Shown: piece by piece, positions 47,201 through 55,384 of the stretch
Layout: each line of letters begins with the position of its first letter
How positions within the stretch are numbered: the first letter of the stretch is position 1
Origin: an uncultured Eubacterium sp.
GTDB lineage: Bacteria > Bacillota > Clostridia > Lachnospirales > Lachnospiraceae
Assembly: GCA_910584065.1 (NCBI GenBank)
Contig: CAJTZN010000009.1
Coordinates: forward strand, 1 to 64,000
DNA: 64,000 bases
Direction of reading: 5' to 3'
Position numbers and translations under genes: made by a program
The notes under the pieces: generated by a model
The model's database searches: none
What the model saw: the letters and a program-made list of their open reading frames with translations, nothing else
What the model was told of the DNA's origin: nothing

Positions 47201-47776
47201 GTGCTCGCGAGCGGGCAGGACATTAATGTCCTCGTGTTTGACACCGAAGTGTACTCAAATACCGGAGGACAGGCATCAAAATCGACACCGACCGGAGCGA
47301 TCGCCCAGTTCGCGGCGGCGGGCAAAGAGGTGAAGAAAAAAGATCTCGCGGCGATCGCCATGAGTTACGGCTATATTTATGTCGCGCAGGTGGCGCAGGG
47401 AGCGGATATGGCACAGACGGTAAAGGCGTTCCAGGAAGCGGAACAGTATCACGGTCCTTCGCTGATCATCGCGTACGCGCCGTGTATCAACCACGGGATC
47501 CGCACTGGTATGGGAGACTCGATGGGCGAGGAGAAAAAAGCGGTCGAGGCAGGCTACTGGCACTTGTTCCGCTACAATCCTGACAATGCAGGGAAAGGTG
47601 AAAATCCGTTTACGCTCGATTCGAAAAAGCCGACTGGCAATTACCGCGACTTCCTGATGGGCGAGGTGCGGTACAACCGTCTGATGCGGGCCAACCCGGA
47701 ACGCGCGGAGCGGCTGTTCGACAAATCAGAAAAAGAAGCGAAGGAGAAGTACGATAGACTTGCACAAATGTCGTAA
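44216..47776 (+). CDS. Pyruvate:ferredoxin oxidoreductase, second copy
   Basis: Paralogue of 28651-32208, 1186 residues, with the same domain order and cofactor motifs: Y-P-I-T-P-S-S-P-M, C-I-Q-C-N-F-C and C-T-G-C-G-N-C clusters, C-A-G-C-G-E, and G-G-D-G-W-A-Y-D-I-G-Y. It is clearly diverged throughout, and its codon choice is less biased than in the first copy. ATG 44216 follows AAAGAGG; the frame is open to 44171. A TATAAT at 44146-44151 may be its -10, but the -35 is poor. It may use pyruvate under different conditions or another 2-oxoacid; the sequence does not decide. Confidence 0.92.
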   Translation: MANKEKGTISRKKKTMDGNMAAAHVSYAFTEASAIYPITPSSPMADYTDIWASEGLKNIFGQSVVMSEMQSEAGAAGALHGALQAGALATTYTASQGLLLMVPNMYKIAGELLPAVIHVSARALASHALSIFGDHTDVYACRGTGFAMLCAGNVQEVMDLGAVAHLAAIAGRVPFLHFFDGFRTSHEIQKIEIWDYEDLKEMCPMDEVRAFRERALNPNHPVQRGTAQNPDIFFQVREASNPFYDRLPSIVEQYMDLVNEKIGTDYKLFNYYGAPDADRVIVAMGSVCDAVEETIDYLGTKGEKVGLVKVRLFRPFSAKHLLSVLPDTVKQIQVLDRSKEPGAQGEALYLDVVSAIRDSKWKDVPVFGGRYGLGSKDTYPADILAVYQNTSKSRFTLGIEDDVTKLSLERTERPDTSPAGTTSCKFWGMGADGTVGANKNSIKIIGDHTEKYVQAYFDYDSKKSGGVTISHLRFGDQPIKSSYLIDKADFVACHMPAYIYKYDMVQDLKEGGSFLLNCSWNEDELEQHIPGQVKRFIAENGIRFFTIDGFALGKEIGLGGRINTILQAAFFVISGIIPKEEAIRYMKDAATKTYSKKGDDIVEMNHRAIEAGAEKFKEIPIPSSWQSAEADDLTDPVSGDNERLICYVNEIQSKINAQRGDELPVSAFADYVDGTAPLGSAAYEKRGVGIDIPRWNPHGCIQCNFCSYVCPHACIRPLALDKETLAQVPEETIADMPTANMMGMDDMTFAITISPLDCTGCGNCVNVCPGNNRNDVLKMISKDESMYQQKLFDFGVNVETPESVFEKFKVDTVKGSQFKKPLLEFSGACAGCGETQYAKLATQLFGDRMYIANATGCSSIWGGSSPAMPYTVNHDGEGPAWANSLFEDNAEFGFGMELGQRTLRGKVRAAAEALEQETGDEELKQRCRRYLETWEDGAENKQAVKDLTGYLEQSGEGSSHARTILEYKDFAAKKSQWIFGGDGWAYDIGYGGLDHVLASGQDINVLVFDTEVYSNTGGQASKSTPTGAIAQFAAAGKEVKKKDLAAIAMSYGYIYVAQVAQGADMAQTVKAFQEAEQYHGPSLIIAYAPCINHGIRTGMGDSMGEEKKAVEAGYWHLFRYNPDNAGKGENPFTLDSKKPTGNYRDFLMGEVRYNRLMRANPERAERLFDKSEKEAKEKYDRLAQMS

Positions 47777-47788
47777 ATGGTGTATAAC
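47760..47788 (+). promoter_or_regulatory. Promoter of asnS-asnA
   Basis: TTGCAC at 47760-47765, a 17-bp spacer ending in TG, and TATAAC at 47783-47788. It overlaps the last codons of the second PFOR gene. The leader of about 65 nt is too short for a T-box. Confidence 0.55.
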
Positions 47789-47860
47789 TAAATAAGAAGA
47801 AATCAGGGGCAGAAGGGGATATTTGATTTCCGGGCCCGAAAGATCAGGAGGATAAGGAAA

Positions 47861-49252
47861 ATGGAACTTACCAGTATACGGGACCTGTTCCGTAACAAAG
47901 AAAAATACGCCGGGAAAGAAGTGACGGCCGGCGGCTGGATACGAAGTATAAGGGATTCGAAAACGTTTGGTTTCATCGTCATCAGCGACGGCACGTTTTT
48001 TGAGCCGCTGCAGATCGTTTACAGCGATAAACTTGACAATTTCGAAGCGATTTCAAAACTCAATGTAGGAGCGGCAATTATCGTAAAGGGAACGCTGGTG
48101 GAGACGCCGGACGCGAAACAGCCGTTTGAGATCCAGGCGGAGAGCGTGACGGTGGAGGGAAATTCCACCAGCGACTACCCGCTCCAGAAAAAACGCCACT
48201 CCTTTGAGTATTTGCGGGAAATTTCCCATCTCAGGCCGAGAACGAATACGTTCCAGGCCGTGTTCCGCGTGCGATCGCTGATCGCCTACGCGATCCACAC
48301 GTTTTTCCAGGAACGGGATTTCGTGTATGTGCACACGCCGCTCATTACCGGGAGCGACTGCGAAGGGGCGGGGGAGATGTTCCGGGTGACGACGCTCGAT
48401 ATGAAGGATGTGCCGAAAAACGGCGATGGGACGGTGGATTATTCGCAGGATTTCTTTGGAAAAGAGACGAATCTGACCGTGAGCGGGCAGCTCAACGGAG
48501 AGACATTTGCGCAGGCGTTTAAAAATATTTACACGTTTGGGCCTACGTTCCGCGCGGAAAATTCGAATACGACGAGACACGCGGCGGAGTTTTGGATGAT
48601 CGAGCCGGAGATCGCGTTTGCCGATCTGAACGACGATATGATGCTGGCCGAGCAGATGTTAAAATTCGTGATCCGCTATGTGTTAGCGCACGCGCCGGAA
48701 GAGATGGATTTCTTCAACCGCTTTGTCGACAAGGGACTGATCGAGCGGCTGAATCATGTGGCGGATTCGGAGTTCGCCCATGTGACGTACACCGAGGCCG
48801 TGGAAATCCTTCAGAAGAACAATGACAAGTTTGAGTATAAGGTTTCGTGGGGCGCTGACCTGCAGACCGAGCACGAGAGATATCTGACGGAAGAAGTTTT
48901 CAAACGGCCGGTATTTGTGACCGATTACCCGAAGGAGATCAAGGCGTTTTACATGAAGATGAACGACGACGGAAAAACGGTGGCGGCGATGGACTGTCTC
49001 GTGCCGGGCATCGGGGAGATCATCGGCGGAAGCCAGAGAGAGGACGACTTAGACAAATTGACGGCTCGTATGGACGAGTGCGGCCTGAACAAAGAGGATT
49101 ACGGGTTTTACCTGGATCTTAGAAAGTACGGTTCGACGAGGCATGCCGGGTTCGGACTCGGTTTCGAGCGGTGCGTGATGTATCTCACCGGAATGCAGAA
49201 TATCCGTGATGTCGTGCCGTTCCCGAGAACGGTGAAGAACTGCGAACTGTAA
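47861..49252 (+). CDS. asnS: Asparagine--tRNA ligase
   Basis: Charges tRNA-Asn. The 463 residues match the family. The N-terminal OB-fold anticodon-binding domain (V-T-A-G-G-W-I-R-S-I-R near 26) is followed by class II motif 2 (F-R-A-E-N-S-N-T-T-R-H) and motif 3 (G-F-G-L-G-F-E-R near the end). ATG 47861 follows CAGGAGG. Its partner asnA follows after 34 bp, so asparagine supply and charging are co-encoded. Confidence 0.97.
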   Translation: MELTSIRDLFRNKEKYAGKEVTAGGWIRSIRDSKTFGFIVISDGTFFEPLQIVYSDKLDNFEAISKLNVGAAIIVKGTLVETPDAKQPFEIQAESVTVEGNSTSDYPLQKKRHSFEYLREISHLRPRTNTFQAVFRVRSLIAYAIHTFFQERDFVYVHTPLITGSDCEGAGEMFRVTTLDMKDVPKNGDGTVDYSQDFFGKETNLTVSGQLNGETFAQAFKNIYTFGPTFRAENSNTTRHAAEFWMIEPEIAFADLNDDMMLAEQMLKFVIRYVLAHAPEEMDFFNRFVDKGLIERLNHVADSEFAHVTYTEAVEILQKNNDKFEYKVSWGADLQTEHERYLTEEVFKRPVFVTDYPKEIKAFYMKMNDDGKTVAAMDCLVPGIGEIIGGSQREDDLDKLTARMDECGLNKEDYGFYLDLRKYGSTRHAGFGLGFERCVMYLTGMQNIRDVVPFPRTVKNCEL

Positions 49253-49286
49253 AGGACATGGTGCAAAAAAGAGAGGAAAAAAGATT

Positions 49287-50294
49287 ATGAGTATTCAAAT
49301 ACCAGAACATTATAAACCGGCGCTGTCCATCCGGGAGACAGAGGTGGCGATCAAGACGGTGAAAGACTTTTTTGAGCGGACATTAGCGGAAAACCTGAAT
49401 CTGACGAGGGTTTCGGCCCCGCTGTTCCTGCCGCCGGAAACGGGATTGAACGATGACCTGAACGGGGTCGAGCGTCCGGTTTCGTTTGGCATCCGCGAGC
49501 AGGGCGAGAGGAAGATCGAGATCGTGCATTCGCTGGCGAAATGGAAACGCCACGCGCTCAAGCGCTATGAGTTCCAGCACGGCGAGGGGCTTTATACCGA
49601 TATGAATGCCATCCGCCGCGACGAGGATACGGACAACATCCATTCGATCTTTGTCGACCAGTGGGATTGGGAAAAGATCATCGCGAAGGAAGAGAGAAAT
49701 GAGGAGACGCTGAAAAAAGTAGTCAATCAGGTATACCGGTCTCTGGAAGAGACGGAAGATTATATGTCAAACCTGTATCCGTACATAAAGAAATCACTGC
49801 CTCAGGACATTCATTTCATAACGACTTCCGAACTGGAACGGCGCTATCCTGAACATACGCCGAAGGAGAGGGAGTATCTGGCGGTGAAAGAGTACGGCGC
49901 CATTTTCCTTATGCAGATCGGGGACAAGCTGCGAAATGGCGAGCCGCATGACGGGCGGGCGCCGGATTACGATGACTGGTCGTTAAACGGGGATATTATC
50001 GTTTACTATCCCATTCTCGATATCGCGCTCGAATTATCGTCGATGGGGATCCGCGTCGACGAAAAAGCGCTGGAGGAGCAGCTTGCCAAGGCGGGCTGTG
50101 AGGAGCGGAAAAACCTGCCGTTCCAGAAGGCCGTATTAGAGGGGAAACTCCCGTACACGATCGGCGGCGGGATCGGACAGTCGCGCATCTGTATGTTTTT
50201 CCTGAAAAAAGCGCACATCGGCGAGGTGCAGTCCTCAATCTGGACGGATGAGACGATGGAGAGCGCGCAAAAAGCGGGATTGCACATTTTATAA
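49287..50294 (+). CDS. asnA: Aspartate--ammonia ligase (asparagine synthetase A)
   Basis: Makes asparagine from aspartate, ammonia and ATP. The 335 residues match the family, with G-L-N-D-D-L-N-G-V-E-R-P-V, D-M-N-A-I-R-R-D-E and the C-terminal G-G-G-I-G-Q-S-R segment. ATG 49287 follows AGAGAGGA. It lies between asnS and an alcohol dehydrogenase gene (15 bp). Confidence 0.96.
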   Translation: MSIQIPEHYKPALSIRETEVAIKTVKDFFERTLAENLNLTRVSAPLFLPPETGLNDDLNGVERPVSFGIREQGERKIEIVHSLAKWKRHALKRYEFQHGEGLYTDMNAIRRDEDTDNIHSIFVDQWDWEKIIAKEERNEETLKKVVNQVYRSLEETEDYMSNLYPYIKKSLPQDIHFITTSELERRYPEHTPKEREYLAVKEYGAIFLMQIGDKLRNGEPHDGRAPDYDDWSLNGDIIVYYPILDIALELSSMGIRVDEKALEEQLAKAGCEERKNLPFQKAVLEGKLPYTIGGGIGQSRICMFFLKKAHIGEVQSSIWTDETMESAQKAGLHIL

Positions 50295-50309
50295 ACATGA
50301 GGTGAACAT

Positions 50310-51503
50310 ATGGATAATTTTACGTTTTACGCACCGACCTATTTTGATTTCGGAAGAAATGCCGAGGAGCATGTGGGAAGCCTGATCCGCCGCTTTGGCG
50401 GGACAAAGGTGCTGCTGCATTACGGCGGCGGTTCGATCAAAAAATCCGGCCTGTATGACAGGGTCGTGAAATGTCTGGACGATGAGGGCATTTCGTTCGG
50501 GGAACTCGGCGGCGTCAAGCCGAATCCGCGCAGCGGTCTCGTGTACGAGGGAATCGAAAAGTGCCGTGAGGACGGCTATGATTTTATTCTCGCAGTCGGC
50601 GGCGGCAGTACGATCGATTCGGCGAAGGCGATCGCGGCGGGAAGCTGTTACGATGGCGATTTTTGGGATTTTTATACGAAAAAGGCTGTGATCGAGAAGG
50701 CGCTGCCAGTCGGAACGATACTCACGATTGCGGCGGCTGGTTCGGAGGGCTCGACGAATACGGTGATCACAAATGAGACGACCGGCGTGAAAACAGGCGC
50801 GGGCTCGGATCTGCTGCGCCCGAAGTTCTCAATCTTAAATCCCGAACTGACCTGCACATTACCGCCGTACCAGACGGCCGCGGGCGCGACGGATATTATG
50901 ATACATATTTGCGAGCGGTATTTTTCGAATACGGAGGAAGTCGAGATCACGGACCGATTATGCGAGGCGGTGTTAAAGACGATGATCCACGAGACGCCGC
51001 GTGTCATCGAGGATCCAAATAACTACGAGGCGCGCGCCAATATCATGTGGGCCGGGATGCTTGCGCACAATAACGTGTGCGGTGTCGGACGGGTCCAGGA
51101 CTGGGCGAGCCACCATATCGAGCATGAACTTTCGGCGCTTTATGATGTGACACACGGCGCCGGGCTGGCTGTGATCGCGCCGGCGTGGATGCGGCATGTG
51201 TTGCGGATCAATCCGCATAAACTCGTACAGTTTGCCGAGCGGGTGTGGGACGTTCCACCGCAGGAAGGAGACGGTGCGGCAGAGGCGACGGCGCTTTTGG
51301 GGATCGAAAGGTTTGAAGCGTTTTTGCGATCGATCGGAATGCCGCTCACGTTTGCGGAGATCGGGGCGGACGCGAAGGATATTGACAAGCTGACCGAAAA
51401 GCTTCTGGCCGGAAAGGAAACCGAGGGAAATTATGTGAAGCTGAGGGCGGAAGATGTGAAGAGCATTTACCGTCTTGGTTGTGATGAGGAGAGTGGCGGA
51501 TGA
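50310..51503 (+). CDS. Iron-containing alcohol dehydrogenase (butanol-dehydrogenase-like)
   Basis: NAD(P)H-dependent group III alcohol dehydrogenase. Of 397 residues, the N-terminus F-Y-A-P-T-Y-F-D-F-G-R and the Y-G-G-G-S-I-K-K-S-G and G-G-G-S-T-I-D-S-A-K motifs bind the nucleotide. Metal ligands come from the A-T-D-I-M-I-H segment and the histidines around W-A-S-H-H-I-E-H-E and the D-V-T-H-G-A-G-L-A motif. It probably reduces an aldehyde in fermentation; the substrate is undefined. Its stop overlaps the next start (ATGA). Confidence 0.93.
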   Translation: MDNFTFYAPTYFDFGRNAEEHVGSLIRRFGGTKVLLHYGGGSIKKSGLYDRVVKCLDDEGISFGELGGVKPNPRSGLVYEGIEKCREDGYDFILAVGGGSTIDSAKAIAAGSCYDGDFWDFYTKKAVIEKALPVGTILTIAAAGSEGSTNTVITNETTGVKTGAGSDLLRPKFSILNPELTCTLPPYQTAAGATDIMIHICERYFSNTEEVEITDRLCEAVLKTMIHETPRVIEDPNNYEARANIMWAGMLAHNNVCGVGRVQDWASHHIEHELSALYDVTHGAGLAVIAPAWMRHVLRINPHKLVQFAERVWDVPPQEGDGAAEATALLGIERFEAFLRSIGMPLTFAEIGADAKDIDKLTEKLLAGKETEGNYVKLRAEDVKSIYRLGCDEESGG

Positions 51504-52342
51504 CGGATCAGAATGAATTTATGGCACAGATGCTTGCGCTGGTCGATCTGGCGAAGGGAAATGACAGCAGGATCACGAAGAAAGAAGTCGCTGAATTTTG
51601 CCGTAATCTGGAACTGACGGATGCGCAGCTGAAGCTGGTGTATGATTTTCTCGATGAGCACAATATCGAAGTGGCCGGACATGTGCGCAAGAAGGGCGCC
51701 GGCCGCGGTACGGGTGCTGGTAACGGCGCTGGTGGCGATGACGGCCGCGGGGCAGATGTATCAAACAGCAGCGGGAGCGGGATCGCGCAAGACGGGCCGG
51801 GTGACGGATGGAATACCGAGGATTCGAAATATCTTTCGCTGTACCGGCGTGAACTGCGAGGCTTGAAGGAGGTTTCGGATGAAGAGAGGACGGAGCTTTA
51901 CCAGCGTCTTTGTGCCGGCGATGAGAACGCGGTGCATCCGGTGACCGAGGCGCATCTAAAGCGCGTCGTCACACTGGCCGGGAAATATAAGAACCGGGGT
52001 GTTCCGTTAGAGGATCTGATCCAGGAGGGAAACCTGACGCTGCTTACGACTGTGGATATGTTGTGCGGAAATGACGGGATTTCGGATGTGAAAAAGGAAA
52101 TCGACCGCGCGGTGCGGGCGAGGATGATCGAGCTGGCGGATGACCAGTTGGAGAGCCGGGGAATGGAGCGCACGATCGTTACGAAGACGAATCTCATCCA
52201 TGAGGCTACGAAAGTGCTTGCCGAGGAGTGGGGGCGTCTGGCTACGGTGGCGGAACTGGCGGAGTATACGAAAATGACGGAGGATGAGATCCAGATGTAT
52301 ATTGATCTTTCGCTTGAGGAGATCAAGGTGGGGAGAATGTAA
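51500..52342 (+). CDS. Sigma-70-like protein lacking region 4
   Basis: 280 residues. Residues 18-58 resemble a short sigma region 1.1 (I-T-K-K-E-V-A-E-F, D-E-H-N-I-E-V). A Gly/Asp/Asn-rich low-complexity stretch follows (about 63-100). A region 2-like part (L-K-R-V-V-T-L-A-G-K-Y, E-D-L-I-Q-E-G-N) comes next, then a region 3-like helical domain (L-A-T-V-A-E-L-A-E-Y-T-K-M). The protein ends without the region 4 helix-turn-helix that reads -35 elements. It may be a divergent sigma-like regulator or a degenerate paralogue. ATG overlaps the dehydrogenase stop. Confidence 0.7.
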   Translation: MTDQNEFMAQMLALVDLAKGNDSRITKKEVAEFCRNLELTDAQLKLVYDFLDEHNIEVAGHVRKKGAGRGTGAGNGAGGDDGRGADVSNSSGSGIAQDGPGDGWNTEDSKYLSLYRRELRGLKEVSDEERTELYQRLCAGDENAVHPVTEAHLKRVVTLAGKYKNRGVPLEDLIQEGNLTLLTTVDMLCGNDGISDVKKEIDRAVRARMIELADDQLESRGMERTIVTKTNLIHEATKVLAEEWGRLATVAELAEYTKMTEDEIQMYIDLSLEEIKVGRM

Positions 52343-52378
52343 AAAAAGGGGACTTTCGGAAGATAACGATCGTTTCTC

Positions 52379-52407
52379 TTTACATTGTTTATTTAATTTG
52401 ATATGAT
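52379..52407 (+). promoter_or_regulatory. Promoter of the 54-residue gene
   Basis: TTTACA at 52379-52384, a 17-bp spacer, and TATGAT at 52402-52407, 48 bp before the ATG at 52455. Confidence 0.6.
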
Positions 52408-52454
52408 TAGGTTGTAACAATCAGTACAGATTGTAAAGGAAAGCAGGTGATCGT

Positions 52455-52619
52455 ATGTCTTTAGAAGAACAAAAAGAAGTAGCAATCAATAGATATGTAG
52501 ATCTGATGCGGATCAAGGCCCACGAAACAGGCGAAAATAAAGAACTTGAGTATCAGATCAGAATAGCAAAGGTTAAATTAACAAGTTTTGGCATTGATTA
52601 TTCTGAACTTGAAATTTAA
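52455..52619 (+). CDS. Small hypothetical protein (54 residues)
   Basis: No family recognised. The short acidic/basic helical protein begins M-S-L-E-E-Q-K-E-V-A and ends S-E-L-E-I; no membrane segment, no cysteine. It has an AGGAAAGCAGGTGAT ribosome site, its own promoter 48 bp upstream and a hairpin terminator 43 bp downstream, which together argue that it is a real monocistronic gene despite its size. Confidence 0.6.
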   Translation: MSLEEQKEVAINRYVDLMRIKAHETGENKELEYQIRIAKVKLTSFGIDYSELEI

Positions 52620-52661
52620 CAACGAAAGACTTGTAACCCAATATTCGTTGTATCAAATTCC

Positions 52662-52692
52662 GGCATAGTCTTGATGGCTATGCCTCTCTTTT
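52662..52692 (+). terminator. Rho-independent terminator after the 54-residue gene
   Basis: A perfect 7-bp stem (52662-52668 with 52678-52684) with a 9-nt loop and the tail TCTCTTTT. It overlaps the 3' end of the convergent GT2-GtrA gene. Confidence 0.7.
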
Positions 52693-53803
52693 AATGTCCT
52701 TTCTTTTTCCCAGGCCGGAATACCCATTCCCGCTGGATCTGGAAACTGATCGTAAATAAAAGGGTGTCGATGATACATTTTCGTATGGTCGAGGAGAAAA
52801 TAAAGGTCAGCGCCTTGTCCACGAGCAGCGACGAGAGGATGAGCTGGCAGATGCACAGCACATAATATTTCACGATGATCGTCACATCTTTTGAGTCATT
52901 GTGGAATACCTGTTTTTTGTTGACCGTGAAATTGTACAGTGAAGATCCGAGGCGGGACAGGACGCTCCGCAGCAAAATAAGGAGCGATATCTCAATTCCC
53001 AAAAAAGAAACCTGCAGTTTGTCGCCGATGACAGGGCGCAGGATCAGTCCGAACAAGTAATAGAGGATGATATCGATGATAAAGCTGGAAAGCGAGCTGA
53101 GCATAAAGGTCAAAAATACTTTGTAAATGCGGATGGAGTCAATAAACGGATTGAAATGGGAACTCTCGTTATGTTCCAGATAGATCGTCTGTATCGGAAA
53201 TTCGGTGATGGGGATCTGGTGCTCCCTGGCGCACAAAAGCATATTCATCTCGTATTCAAAACGCTCGCCCTTCGTCTGCGCAAAATACTGTTTGATCAGC
53301 TGTCTGGACATGCCCCGCAGTCCGGTCTGCGTGTCGGATACGTTGATGCCGCACAAGAGCCGGATGAAATGTTTCGTAAATTTGTTTCCAAAGCGGCTGC
53401 GCAGCGGGATATTCTGGTCGTTGAACTGGCGGCAGCCGAGGATGAGGTGATCGGGGTGTTCCATCACCAGCTTGGCGCATGTGATAATGTCGGATACTAC
53501 GTGCTGGCCGTCGCAGTCTACCGTAACCGTTCCTGTAATGTCGGGGCGGTTGTCTAATATGTGGTTAAACGCTGTTTTCAGGGCAATTCCTTTTCCAAAA
53601 TTTACCATGTGCCGGATGAGGCGGCACTGATAGTCCTCTTTGCATGTTTTGAAAAATGTTCTGTTTTCTATTTTACTGCCGTCGTCGACAAGGATGATAT
53701 TTTCAAACCCGGCTTCTGTTAGTTCCCGCACGAGTGTAACCATCCGCTCATCCGGATTCAGCGCCGGGATGACGATGGCGATGTCTGTTTTATATGTCCC
53801 CAT
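52691..53803 (-). CDS. Family 2 glycosyltransferase fused to a GtrA-like membrane domain
   Basis: Probably transfers a sugar to a polyprenyl phosphate and helps flip it. Of 370 residues, 1-225 are a DPM1-like GT2 domain (I-P-A-L-N-P-D-E near 13, V-D-D-G-S near 39, D-C-D-G-Q-H near 96). Residues 230-360 hold four membrane segments of the GtrA type (F-I-I-D-I, N-F-T-V-N-K-K-Q-V-F, ending Q-R-E-W-V-F). Members decorate surface polymers. It has its own promoter and points toward the terminator of the small gene at 52455. Confidence 0.9.
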   Translation of the reverse strand: MGTYKTDIAIVIPALNPDERMVTLVRELTEAGFENIILVDDGSKIENRTFFKTCKEDYQCRLIRHMVNFGKGIALKTAFNHILDNRPDITGTVTVDCDGQHVVSDIITCAKLVMEHPDHLILGCRQFNDQNIPLRSRFGNKFTKHFIRLLCGINVSDTQTGLRGMSRQLIKQYFAQTKGERFEYEMNMLLCAREHQIPITEFPIQTIYLEHNESSHFNPFIDSIRIYKVFLTFMLSSLSSFIIDIILYYLFGLILRPVIGDKLQVSFLGIEISLLILLRSVLSRLGSSLYNFTVNKKQVFHNDSKDVTIIVKYYVLCICQLILSSLLVDKALTFIFSSTIRKCIIDTLLFTISFQIQREWVFRPGKKKGH

Positions 53804-53843
53804 AAGATCCTCATTTATTTCTTATACTGTTTTATCACATTTT

Positions 53844-53872
53844 AGTATAATCGTTTTGGGGGAGAAGGGCAA
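53844..53872 (-). promoter_or_regulatory. Promoter of the GT2-GtrA gene
   Basis: On the minus strand TTGCCC (53867-53872), a 17-bp spacer and TATACT (53844-53849), about 40 bp before the start codon. Confidence 0.6.
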
Positions 53873-53894
53873 GTCTTTTTTCGAAGTATGTGGA

Positions 53895-55100
53895 CTATGT
53901 TGTATGATAATAGGCCAGTAAAAGCTTCGTCACCTCGGCGTAATTTGGCTCGGCCCCGTAATAGTCCATATAGGCATCTGTAAATCCCTTACTCACGGAA
54001 GCTACCGTTTCAGTGTCAATAAGTTCCGGCATGGTGGACAGTTCCTTTTTTGTTTCGGCGGTATAACTGCCAGAGTCATTATGTACCAGATCGCTGATCT
54101 CTACAGCGGGAACACTGGGCAGGGGGATTTCTCCTGAGGAAGTTCCATTCGAAAAAGTCTCTTCGGAAGTGGTTTGCTGAATCGCTGCGCTGTTTCGGTA
54201 ATCGGAATCAATGTAATGGAGAACACCGAGATAACCTGCGTACTGCAGCTGTTCATCGTCGCTTCCCACGCAGGCGAGATAGGCGATAAAGTCGGCCTCG
54301 TCTTCATAGATATAGCCTTTTAGATGCGCAAGTTCGTGACAGGCCACATGCGGGTAGCGGATGTCGCTGATGTATGTATTATAATTGGCTTCGAGGGAGA
54401 AGGGGAAATATACGCCGTCGTAGCCGGCCTGGTACATGAAAAAAGAGCCGAGCACTGGTTTGGGCGTCGGGTAGTAACCGGAGAGCCGCGGATATTCCGC
54501 CGATAGCCCGCGCATGGCTGATTTGATCTTTTCGTTTATATTTCCGTCTGTCACGACGTTCCCGTTTGCATCGCGTTTCATTTTGGTGGAGAGGGTATTG
54601 CATTGTTCTACGATCATATTTCTGACTTCCCGTATTTCTTCAAAAGAATAGGTCGTGTCCCTGCTGCCGCCGGCTGCTAACTTACTGCAGTTATAAAGGG
54701 TGGCGCAATTGGCTGTCATGATCCAGATGACGAGCAGGACAAAGGCGAGCATGCATTTTGAGTAGCGGATGACGAATGCCGGAAATGCACCTGCCGTTTT
54801 TTTAAGCGTCGCGGTTTTCAGTCGACGCTTTTTTGTGTGGGATACGAGAAGAAGTAGTACGAGCACGATCTGGAGCAGTACGAGTACGCCGGAGACGGTG
54901 ATCAGTATTTCGCCCGCTGAGAACGGGAAGAGTCCCGTGATCCGCCCGTATGTCTGCAGCCCGAGGGGAAAGATGTGGTCCGTATAAAAATCACAGAACG
55001 ATGGGATGCGCGACAGGAGGAGGGACAGGAGGACAAAGGCAGAAAAGATGAGGACGCTTTTCCAGTAAAACGAGAGACGTTTCCATTTGTCGATTATCAT
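53895..55100 (-). CDS. DUF3810-family membrane protein with zinc-metallopeptidase motif
   Basis: 401 residues from the ATG at 55100, which has GGAGG 10 nt upstream; the open frame extends to 55238 but that part carries the promoter region (TATAAT at 55153-55158). Three N-terminal membrane segments (about 10-30, 55-80, 105-125) are followed by an extracytoplasmic domain with H-E-L-A-H near 265 and a downstream E-D-E-A-D-F glutamate, the arrangement of zinc metallopeptidases. The C-terminal region is S/T/E-rich. Function is not established for the family. Confidence 0.85.
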   Translation of the reverse strand: MIIDKWKRLSFYWKSVLIFSAFVLLSLLLSRIPSFCDFYTDHIFPLGLQTYGRITGLFPFSAGEILITVSGVLVLLQIVLVLLLLVSHTKKRRLKTATLKKTAGAFPAFVIRYSKCMLAFVLLVIWIMTANCATLYNCSKLAAGGSRDTTYSFEEIREVRNMIVEQCNTLSTKMKRDANGNVVTDGNINEKIKSAMRGLSAEYPRLSGYYPTPKPVLGSFFMYQAGYDGVYFPFSLEANYNTYISDIRYPHVACHELAHLKGYIYEDEADFIAYLACVGSDDEQLQYAGYLGVLHYIDSDYRNSAAIQQTTSEETFSNGTSSGEIPLPSVPAVEISDLVHNDSGSYTAETKKELSTMPELIDTETVASVSKGFTDAYMDYYGAEPNYAEVTKLLLAYYHTT

Positions 55101-55314
55101 ATGTTCGGTACCTCCGTATGTATGTGCTGGTTTGTGTGTTTGCGTTGGATAAATTATATCATAAAGTATGGGGGAAATAAAGCGGGTGAAGGGGATTTCC
55201 GGTATTTGGATGTCAGGGTGAAAATAAATTGACATCATTTAATAAAAAGTAAAGCGTTTTTTTGAGCGCAAGGAGTTACCTCGCCTGAAAGGACGAACAT
55301 ATTTTCGATTTTTG

Positions 55315-55343
55315 TTGACAAATTTACCGTTTCCATTTATAAT
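55315..55343 (+). promoter_or_regulatory. Consensus promoter of the small lipoprotein gene
   Basis: TTGACA at 55315-55320, exactly 17 bp, then TATAAT at 55338-55343: both hexamers are perfect. It lies 42 bp before the ATG at 55385, so the small gene should be strongly transcribed. Confidence 0.8.
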
Positions 55344-55384
55344 AAAGAAACGATGTATTTATACTGGAAGGAGGGGCTGCACAC

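Noticed and set aside
47777..47860. T-box before asnS
   Set aside because: The leader is under 80 nt and lacks the specifier-loop and antiterminator features.
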